Below, piece after piece: positions 57,689-64,000 of a DNA stretch of 64,000 nucleotides. This DNA is from Ruegeria atlantica. GTDB lineage: Bacteria > Pseudomonadota > Alphaproteobacteria > Rhodobacterales > Rhodobacteraceae. The translations under genes were made by a program, and so were the position numbers. The stretch is taken from contig NZ_WQBE01000001.1 of assembly GCF_013032005.1 (NCBI RefSeq), positions 744,001-808,000 of the forward strand, read 5' to 3'. The stretch's first letter is position 1. Every line of letters begins with the position of its first letter. The notes beneath the pieces are model-generated. The model worked only from the letters and a program-made list of their open reading frames with translations. It had not been told where the DNA came from and did no database searches.

Positions 57689-58759
57689 TCAGCAGCAGCC
57701 GCCCGAGGTAGCCTCGCCGGTCGACGCGCTCGTGATCGCGCCGGTGGCTTCAAACGGGCTTTCGCCGCCGCAACCATCGAAGATGCCATAATGCGTCGAG
57801 AAATTACCGATAAAGTCGAAATGCCGCGCGAAACGGGTATCGTTCAACATCATCCATGTATTGCCGCAGACCGGAAACACCTTGCCTGTTTCGATCGCGT
57901 GGTGGTCATCCAGTTCGAACAGATGTGGCGCGTGCGGGATGGTGCCTTTGTAGATGACGGCCTGCCCGTAATCCTCGCAAGCGGGTTCCAGTTCGGACAG
58001 TTTGAACAGTCGATAAGTCGCCGACAGGAACTTCAGCGGTGCGACGCGTTCTTCCAGCACAGGGTTCTCGATGGTCAGCGGGCGGTGCGTGACGCGGCGT
58101 GGATCACCGAACCCCGCCTTGCGCGACATCGAAAGAAAATCGTTCCAATACAGTGCGCCGGACAGGCATTCGCCGTACAGCACCTCATCCTCGGCCATGG
58201 CCTGCGGTACACGACGGTCGGCGTAGACGTCCGAGAAATACATCTCACCACCCTCTTTCAGCAGACGATGGGCACCGCGTAGGACGGCCTCTTTGTCGGT
58301 GGCCAGATTGATCACGCAATTCGAGACGATGATGTCGAAGGAACCGGGTTCCAGGCCCAGCTCATCCAGCTTTTCGATGTAGCCGTGATGGAATTCTACA
58401 TTGCTGGCAGCATGACCAAAGGCCTGCGCGTGGAAATCCTGATGCGCGCGGGCGACCTCTAGCTGTTCCGGCGTCATATCGACCCCGACCACGCGACCCT
58501 TTTCACCCACCATCGCCGACAGAGCGTAAACGTCGCGACCGGCCCCGCAACCCAGATCAAGGATGCTCATCCCCTCCAGATCCAGCGGCGCGATCAGGCC
58601 GCAACCATAGTAGCGCGTCAGCACATCGTCATGAATTTTTGAGAGGATCTTTTTAACATGGTCCGGCATGTCGTCGGGTGTACAGCACGCGTTGGTTTGC
58701 AAATCCGCGCTGCCCTGCAGGACCTCGCCATAGTAATTCTGCACTGATTCATGCTTCAT
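57689..58759 (-). CDS. arsM: Arsenite methyltransferase ArsM-like
   Basis: A 356-residue SAM methyltransferase. SAM-binding motif LDLGCGAGRDVYALS (about 70-84). The cysteines expected for arsenic binding are seen: NACCTPDD at about 23-26, SNCVINL (about 155) and GECLSGALYW (about 204). The C-terminus ends SGGCC. ArsM converts arsenite to methylated arsenicals in detoxification. The gene is not with other ars genes. ATG at 58759 is preferred to the longer frame from 58819. Confidence 0.87.
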   Translation of the reverse strand: MKHESVQNYYGEVLQGSADLQTNACCTPDDMPDHVKKILSKIHDDVLTRYYGCGLIAPLDLEGMSILDLGCGAGRDVYALSAMVGEKGRVVGVDMTPEQLEVARAHQDFHAQAFGHAASNVEFHHGYIEKLDELGLEPGSFDIIVSNCVINLATDKEAVLRGAHRLLKEGGEMYFSDVYADRRVPQAMAEDEVLYGECLSGALYWNDFLSMSRKAGFGDPRRVTHRPLTIENPVLEERVAPLKFLSATYRLFKLSELEPACEDYGQAVIYKGTIPHAPHLFELDDHHAIETGKVFPVCGNTWMMLNDTRFARHFDFIGNFSTHYGIFDGCGGESPFEATGAITSASTGEATSGGCC

Positions 58760-58859
58760 CGCAGCACCCCTTTCCTCACTGGCTGCTTCGCAGCTAATGC
58801 AGCACTGCCGCCTCTGCAACCGCTGCTATCAATTTTGACAAAAGCGTGAGGGTCCTGTC

Positions 58860-59972
58860 CTAGCCCAGCAAGTCGAAATCGACCGAGGCGCGGACCCGCC
58901 CGTTCACCTGAATCTCTAGCCGATGCGCGCCGGGGACCAGCTTGAACGTGGTCGCATTGCCTTTCAGCTTGTGCTTCTTGGTCAGACTCAGCGCACCACC
59001 GCGCAAGGTCGCCTGCTTCAGCTTATGCACCTTGGCCGAAGTTTTGCCGCCAGGGCGTTGAAAGTGAATGATATAGTCGACCAGAACAGGTTGATCCCCC
59101 GCACCGTTCAGCGAGACATCGAACTCGAGCGCCCCACCAATCCGCGCCTCTTGGCTTACCAGCACGCTGGCGGTTATCTCGGCCTCAGGATCGAAGCCCA
59201 ACATCTTCATGGCGCCGGGATGGCCTGCCTTCACCAGCCCCCGCAGCGTATGTGAGGTGATCCAGCGCAGTTCGTCCCGATCCTGTGTCCCGGTTTCGGA
59301 CCAGTCCTGTAACCGGTCCAGCACCAGCGCAGGGTCTTTCTTGGTGATGTCGTTCAGATGGTTCGCCACAGACCGCGTAACATAGCGTGTTGGGTCACTA
59401 TGCAGCCGGTCCAACAATGGCAGCGGGTCGGTCAGTTCCAGCCCTACCGCCTGCCCCCAAGGCAACCGTGGTCGTGTGCCTTCACTGACCAGACGGCGCA
59501 CGTGATAGCTGTCATGCCCGCACCATAGTTCCATCCGCGCCAAGACCTGATCCGGATAGCGGTTGAGGAATGGGCGAATGGCCCACTCCATCGAAAACCG
59601 TTGGGTCAGTTCTTCAAGCACTTCCAAAGCCAGATCAGGATACTCCAACCCCATTGAAACGATCCAATCCCCCAAAGGCGCAAAGATGAAATCGCCGAAA
59701 TCATCATCTGTTTTGGTTGGGTCCAAAGGCGGTGGCAGTGCGCGCAGAAGGATTGGCGCGACAGTCGGCAGCTCTCCGGGTACGGCCTTTTGCAGGCAGT
59801 CGGCAATCCAAGCCATGCGCTCTTTCAGTTCAAGCTCCAGCAATCGCGACATGACCTGCGCCTCGAATGCCTTGGCATCAAAGGATGGATCAGCATCGGC
59901 GAAAAGGCCCGCCAAATAACGGGTCTTTTCCGCGTTAAACAACTGATCTTTGAGCGAGAAGTTCTGTGCCAT
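58860..59972 (-). CDS. DNA alkylation repair protein, AlkC-like
   Basis: A 370-residue protein of the AlkC/AlkD HEAT-repeat glycosylase family. Helical repeats (about 1-255) include YHVRRLVSEGTRPRLPWG (about 158) and TRYVTRSVANHLNDI. The C-terminal part (about 265-370) is a separate all-beta domain (GALEFDVSLNGAGDQPVLVD; RLEIQVNGRVRASVDFDL), matching the immunoglobulin-like domain known in AlkC. It would excise N3-alkylated bases without base flipping. It starts 3 bp after the SDR gene, so they probably share a transcript. Confidence 0.85.
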   Translation of the reverse strand: MAQNFSLKDQLFNAEKTRYLAGLFADADPSFDAKAFEAQVMSRLLELELKERMAWIADCLQKAVPGELPTVAPILLRALPPPLDPTKTDDDFGDFIFAPLGDWIVSMGLEYPDLALEVLEELTQRFSMEWAIRPFLNRYPDQVLARMELWCGHDSYHVRRLVSEGTRPRLPWGQAVGLELTDPLPLLDRLHSDPTRYVTRSVANHLNDITKKDPALVLDRLQDWSETGTQDRDELRWITSHTLRGLVKAGHPGAMKMLGFDPEAEITASVLVSQEARIGGALEFDVSLNGAGDQPVLVDYIIHFQRPGGKTSAKVHKLKQATLRGGALSLTKKHKLKGNATTFKLVPGAHRLEIQVNGRVRASVDFDLLG

Positions 59973-59975
59973 GGC

Positions 59976-60755
59976 TCACATCGTCAGATTGGTTCCGCCA
60001 CCGTCCAGCAGTATATTTTGCCCGACGATAAAGCCGGCGTGTTGCGAACACAAAAACGCGCAGGCCGCGCCGAATTCCTGCCGCGTCCCATACCGACGTG
60101 CAGGGATCGTCTCGGCGCGTTCGGCGCGCGCCTCATCCATGGAAATTCCTTTTTGTGCAGCCACGCCACCATCCAGCGACTCCGCGCGATCCGTCGCGTG
60201 AATGCCCGGCAGTAGGTTGTTGATCGTCACTCCACGCGGCGCGACTTGTCGCGCTGTACCAGCGACATAGCCGGTCAAACCAGTCCTCGCCGCGTTGGAC
60301 AGACCCAAAGCAGGGATCGGCGCACGCACGGATTGCGACGTGATGTTGACCACCCTGCCCCAGCCCTTGTCCATCATCCCCGGCAACAAGGCTTTCATGA
60401 AGGCAATCGGTGTCAGCATATTTGCATCCAGCGCCTTGATGAAATCGTCACGATCCCAATCCGACCACAGTCCGGGTGGCGGGCCACCGGCGTTTGTCAC
60501 AAGTATATCAACGCCCTGCGCGGCTTCGATAACTTGCGCCTGTCCGTCTACCGAGGTTACATCACAAGCCACGGTTATCACATCGACGCCATATTCGGAC
60601 CGCAAACGAGCAGCTTCGGCACCCAACGCCTCGGCCCCGCGCGCGTTCATCACCAGATCAACCCCAGCTTCGGCCAACGCCTCGGCACAGCCTAAGCCCA
60701 GCCCTTTTGAGCTTGCACAAACCAGCGCGCGCTTTCCGCGAATTCCCAGATCCAT
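59976..60755 (-). CDS. SDR-family protein with atypical active site
   Basis: A 259-residue Rossmann-fold protein. The cofactor motif is CASSKGLGLG (about 12-21), NAG is present (about 88), and ITSQS carries the serine. The canonical YxxxK is missing; the segment reads ALGLSNAARTGL, the pattern of a divergent SDR group. The C-terminal NLLPG and QNILLDGGG segments are normal. It may be a dehydrogenase using another base or a binding protein. ATG at 60755 follows GGGAGG. Confidence 0.82.
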   Translation of the reverse strand: MDLGIRGKRALVCASSKGLGLGCAEALAEAGVDLVMNARGAEALGAEAARLRSEYGVDVITVACDVTSVDGQAQVIEAAQGVDILVTNAGGPPPGLWSDWDRDDFIKALDANMLTPIAFMKALLPGMMDKGWGRVVNITSQSVRAPIPALGLSNAARTGLTGYVAGTARQVAPRGVTINNLLPGIHATDRAESLDGGVAAQKGISMDEARAERAETIPARRYGTRQEFGAACAFLCSQHAGFIVGQNILLDGGGTNLTM

Positions 60756-60828
60756 CTGATCCTCCCCATCTGTTGTTGCCCGCATTTCTAGCACCGGCCA
60801 GACAGGGAAGACCAGAAGTCACAAAGCT

Positions 60829-61191
60829 TCAGTAAAAGAACTCTTCGCGCACGATTTTTCCGTTGGCGACGTGATAGATACCGACCTCTTTCATATCGAA
60901 GGTCTCGCCACTTTTCTTAACCTTGCCCTGCACTTCGAAAATTACAGCAAAGCGATCGTCGCCATGCAAATAAGGCTCACTGACCGACGCGCCCGAGACC
61001 TCATGCGCGCCTTCCCACCATTCGTGTTTGCCGCGGATGCCCTCGACGCCGTGCGTTTCACGCCCCATGCCTTCCATCTCTTGCGCTTCGACCGAAACGG
61101 CATCAGGCGCGTATAATTTGTTTAGGTTTTCCTTGGCCCGGTCCTCACGACACCCAGCGACCAGTTCGTCTGCGATTTCTTTCAAATTCAT
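60829..61191 (-). CDS. NTF2/SnoaL-like protein
   Basis: A 120-residue single-domain protein of the NTF2-like fold. Visible features are LYAPDAVSVEAQEM (about 28), GRETHGVEGIRGKHEWW and a final VGIYHVANGKIVREEFFY-type strand pair. Likely a small enzyme or binding protein; the ligand is unknown. ATG at 61191 follows GGAGAGG. It is divergent from prfC, with 109 bp between them. Confidence 0.82.
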   Translation of the reverse strand: MNLKEIADELVAGCREDRAKENLNKLYAPDAVSVEAQEMEGMGRETHGVEGIRGKHEWWEGAHEVSGASVSEPYLHGDDRFAVIFEVQGKVKKSGETFDMKEVGIYHVANGKIVREEFFY

Positions 61192-61300
61192 TGATCCTCT
61201 CCATCTTTTGTTCACTATTTGTTCTTATTGGCATAACCATACGATTCTGAACACCCCCTTTGTCTTGCTTCGGCAGGATTCCCCGCCTATACGCGCGTTC

Positions 61301-62908
61301 ATGCTTGATACCGCCACCAACCAACCCGTATTGCCGCCTGAGATTGCCCGACGCCGGACATTCGCCATCATCTCGCACCCGGATGCGGGCAAGACGACGC
61401 TGACTGAAAAGTTCCTTTTGTACGGGGGCGCTATTCAGATGGCCGGTCAGGTGCGCGCTAAGGGCGAGGCGCGGCGGACCCGGTCGGACTTCATGCAGAT
61501 GGAAAAGGATCGCGGTATTTCGGTCTCAGCCTCGGCCATGTCGTTCGACTACGGGAACTTTCGGTTTAATCTAGTGGACACGCCTGGTCACTCGGACTTC
61601 TCCGAGGACACCTATCGCACGCTGACCGCAGTGGACGCCGCCGTGATGGTGATCGACGGCGCGAAAGGTGTGGAAAGCCAGACGCAGAAACTGTTCGAGG
61701 TTTGCCGCCTGCGCGATTTGCCGATCCTGACCTTCTGTAACAAGATGGACCGCGAAAGCCGCGATACGTTCGAGATCATCGACGAAATTCAGGAGATGTT
61801 GGCCATCGACGTCACGCCTGCTGCGTGGCCGATTGGCGTGGGTCGCGATTTCATCGGCTGCTATGACATGCTGCGCGACCGACTGGAATTGATGGACCGC
61901 GCCGACCGCAACAAGGTAGCTGAAAGCATTCAGATCAACGGTCTGGACGACCCCAAACTGGCCGAACACGTACCCGAGCATCTGCTGGACAAGCTGCTGG
62001 AAGAGGTCGAGATGGCGCGCGAGCTGCTGCCTGCTCTGGACCCGCAGGCGGTTCTTGAGGGGCACATGACTCCGATCTGGTTCGGCTCGGCGATCAACTC
62101 GTTCGGGGTCAAGGAACTGATGGAAGGTATCGGCGCCTATGGCCCGCAGCCGCAGGTCCAGTCCGCTGAACCCCGACAAATTGCGCCTGATGAAAAGAAG
62201 GTCGCCGGTTTTGTCTTTAAGGTGCAGGCCAACATGGACCCCAAGCACCGCGACCGGGTTGCATTCGTCCGCATGGCAAGCGGCCATTTCAAACGTGGCA
62301 TGAAGCTGACCCATGTTCGGTCGAAGAAGCCGATGGCGATTTCGAACCCTGTGCTGTTTCTGGCCTCTGACCGCGAACTGGCCGAAGAGGCCTGGGCCGG
62401 AGACATCATTGGTATCCCCAACCACGGTCAGCTGCGCATCGGTGACACCCTGACCGAGGGCGAAGCGCTGCGCGTGTCCGGGATCCCGTCATTCGCACCG
62501 GAATTGCTGCAAACTGTCAGGGCAGCCGACCCGCTGAAGGCCAAGCATCTGGAAAAAGCCCTGATGCAGTTTGCCGAGGAAGGTGCGGCCAAGGTTTTCA
62601 AGCCATCGATTGGTTCGGGCTATATCGTCGGCGTCGTTGGCGCTCTGCAGTTCGAAGTCCTCGCCAGCCGGATTGAGATGGAATACGGTCTGCCCGTCCG
62701 GTTCGAGGCGTCGCAGTTCACCTCTGCCCGCTGGGTGAGCGGTGACAAGGCCGAGGTTGAAAAGTTCGTCAACGCTAATAAACAGCACATCGCCCATGAT
62801 CATGACGGCGACATCGTCTATCTGACGCGCTTGCAATGGGATATCGACCGGGTCGTGCGTGATTACCCCGAGCTGAACCTGACAGCGACCAAGGAAATGA
62901 TGGTTTGA
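61301..62908 (+). CDS. prfC: Peptide chain release factor 3
   Basis: A 535-residue GTPase that recycles RF1/RF2 after termination. G1 SHPDAGKTT (about 24-32), G3 DTPGHSDF (about 96) and G4 NKMDRE (about 147) are intact, followed by the EF-G-like domains 2 and 3. ATG at 61301 is chosen as the RF3 family starts close before the G1 motif; the longer frame from 61028 runs into the divergent NTF2 gene. Confidence 0.96.
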   Translation: MLDTATNQPVLPPEIARRRTFAIISHPDAGKTTLTEKFLLYGGAIQMAGQVRAKGEARRTRSDFMQMEKDRGISVSASAMSFDYGNFRFNLVDTPGHSDFSEDTYRTLTAVDAAVMVIDGAKGVESQTQKLFEVCRLRDLPILTFCNKMDRESRDTFEIIDEIQEMLAIDVTPAAWPIGVGRDFIGCYDMLRDRLELMDRADRNKVAESIQINGLDDPKLAEHVPEHLLDKLLEEVEMARELLPALDPQAVLEGHMTPIWFGSAINSFGVKELMEGIGAYGPQPQVQSAEPRQIAPDEKKVAGFVFKVQANMDPKHRDRVAFVRMASGHFKRGMKLTHVRSKKPMAISNPVLFLASDRELAEEAWAGDIIGIPNHGQLRIGDTLTEGEALRVSGIPSFAPELLQTVRAADPLKAKHLEKALMQFAEEGAAKVFKPSIGSGYIVGVVGALQFEVLASRIEMEYGLPVRFEASQFTSARWVSGDKAEVEKFVNANKQHIAHDHDGDIVYLTRLQWDIDRVVRDYPELNLTATKEMMV

Positions 62909-62952
62909 CCCGGGTCTTGTAGTTTGGGCACCGTTCTCTAGGGTTCCGAAGC

Positions 62953-63717
62953 ATGGCGGATTTGGATCAGGAAAACTATCCCGGCGGTTTCTATTCGGTG
63001 ATGCGCCATCTGGAACGCAAAGAGGTTCCTTATCGCGATCCACAACGGGTACTGCCGCCGCCGGGTGTTGATCTGAGTGAACTTGCCCAAACACCCGTAG
63101 AAAAACCTGACCCGGACGCCAGCTTTGACCACAAGCAGGACGCGCGCAGGAAGTACCACGCGCTGCAGCAGGAATTTTCTGGCCAATCGCTGCTGCATCT
63201 TGTTCACGCAATGTGCATCGCATTGCTGCGCCGGCATCCGTCACCGGCTGAGGCGCGGGCGCTGTTTCTGCGGATGTGGCGGGAAAAGGGGTCAGAGTTG
63301 GCGCGGGACCTGCCTGTGCGTTGGCTTATTTCCTCGGCAACCACATTCGCCGACCATGGCGAAACACTGGATCAGCGCTTGGGCGGACAGGGTCTGTACC
63401 TGTTGTACGATCTGATCAAGCTGCATGATAGCGAGCGTCGGGTATCCCTTCGTCCAAACGATCAAGCCTTTGATATGCAGGGTGAAAAACACCACGACGT
63501 TCCATTGGCATTCGGCATGGCGGGCTATTCGCTAAGGAATGGCGATCTGGATCGAAACCTTTTGGCACGCCTTTGGCGTCATGCAGAAAACGACGCGGTG
63601 TTGCGCCCGCTGGGGTACCGGATGTTGAAACTGGTGATGTACGACCCGCGCAGCATTTTTGGGCGAATCCAGCACTACAAGACCCGGCAGTCCCTGTTGG
63701 ATCACATTGATGACTGA
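62953..63717 (+). CDS. Hypothetical protein, unknown family
   Basis: A 254-residue soluble protein without signal peptide or clear membrane segment. The N-terminus has a proline-rich VLPPPGVDLSELAQTPVEKP stretch (about 36-55), and the rest is helical with many Arg/His. No family recognised. It lies 44 bp after prfC and overlaps the next gene by 8 bp, so it probably belongs with the glycosyltransferase-like gene that follows. Confidence 0.7.
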   Translation: MADLDQENYPGGFYSVMRHLERKEVPYRDPQRVLPPPGVDLSELAQTPVEKPDPDASFDHKQDARRKYHALQQEFSGQSLLHLVHAMCIALLRRHPSPAEARALFLRMWREKGSELARDLPVRWLISSATTFADHGETLDQRLGGQGLYLLYDLIKLHDSERRVSLRPNDQAFDMQGEKHHDVPLAFGMAGYSLRNGDLDRNLLARLWRHAENDAVLRPLGYRMLKLVMYDPRSIFGRIQHYKTRQSLLDHIDD

Positions 63718-64000
63718 CGGCTCTGGCTGGGGCATTGTTTCAACGGTTCGGGGCCCTGCCCCGGATATCCTGCGATTTGTTGCCTATCACCTCGATCTTG
63801 GGGTCGACCGGATGCACATCTATCTGGATGAACCCAATTCCAAAGCTTTCGATGCCCTGGATCGGCATCCGAAGGTCGACGTGCATACATGCGATGAGGC
63901 CTTCTGGGCCAGCCGCAAGCGTGAACGGCCCGAACGGCATCAAAACCGTCAGACCGCAAATGCGTCATTCACCTATCGCAAGACCAATCTGAATTGGTTG
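63710..64000 (+). CDS. Glycosyltransferase family 2-like protein, 5' part
   Basis: The first 97 codons of a gene running off the right edge. The start WGIVSTVRGPAPDILRFVAY and then HLDLGVDRMHIYLDEPN resembles the nucleotide-sugar-binding beginning of GT2-like proteins in rhodobacteria, where an uncharged GxDhhhhYhDxx block follows a YHxxLG segment. It overlaps the upstream hypothetical gene by 8 bp. The catalytic part lies outside the window, so the identification is provisional. Confidence 0.6.
   Translation, partial: MTDGSGWGIVSTVRGPAPDILRFVAYHLDLGVDRMHIYLDEPNSKAFDALDRHPKVDVHTCDEAFWASRKRERPERHQNRQTANASFTYRKTNLNWL

Overview
The window is a continuous stretch of a roughly 60% GC alphaproteobacterial chromosome. 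Gene content and order point to the Rhodobacterales, most likely the Roseobacter group. The evidence is the ntrX-ntrY-ntrC-ntrB-dusB block beside trkA/trkH/hfq/hflX, a fused ispDF gene, a Rhodobacter-type NtrC without the sigma-54 contact motif, and the surE-pcm-nlpD/tatCBA neighbourhood. The genus cannot be fixed from the sequence alone. No rRNA, tRNA, CRISPR array, transposase or prophage was seen. About 66 genes are packed tightly, many with 1-4 bp overlaps.

Layout. 1-2.7 kb: a leftward small-RNA candidate with its own promoter and terminator, a solo oligopeptide-type solute-binding protein, and a second small-RNA candidate with a CCTCC loop. 2.7-9.7 kb: a CsbD-like mini-protein, an XRE-cupin regulator divergent from an acyl-CoA synthetase/FrnE pair, a Bcr/CflA exporter, a TPR protein and an SH3 protein. 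9.7-18.7 kb: mfd, a membrane protein, hemB, a Tat-exported SYLF protein, a membrane-anchored penicillin/AHL acylase and an NTF2-like protein. 18.7-31 kb, mostly leftward: hflX-hfq, trkH-trkA, and dusB-ntrB-ntrC-ntrY-ntrX (nitrogen control, potassium, RNA). 31-37.3 kb: ispDF-pgpA-pncC, then an accessory two-gene cassette (SET-domain protein plus a CorA-like two-TM protein), amtB and pyrE. 37.3-49.9 kb: a DnaA-box-like cluster in front of dnaB, then alr-mlaE-mlaF, an AT-rich HEPN-like insert, pqiA, a coiled-coil membrane protein, radA, cvpA, purF and an SDR. 50-64 kb: a DUF815-type ATPase, tatABC, an ABM/WYL-regulator pair with a perfect operator-like palindrome, surE-pcm-nlpD, an FbpC-like ATPase, arsM, alkC-like, an SDR, NTF2, prfC, a hypothetical protein and a glycosyltransferase running off the edge.

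Most genes are ordinary core functions: repair (mfd, radA, alkC), isoprenoid and phospholipid supply (ispDF, pgpA), lipid trafficking (mlaEF/pqiA), envelope export and remodelling (tatABC, nlpD) and nitrogen/potassium regulation. The parts that stand out are the SET/CorA-like cassette at 33.3-35.0 kb, the AT-rich HEPN-like gene coupled to mlaF at 42.3 kb, the two compact small-RNA candidates near the left edge, the DnaA-box cluster before dnaB, and the palindrome before the ABM/WYL pair.
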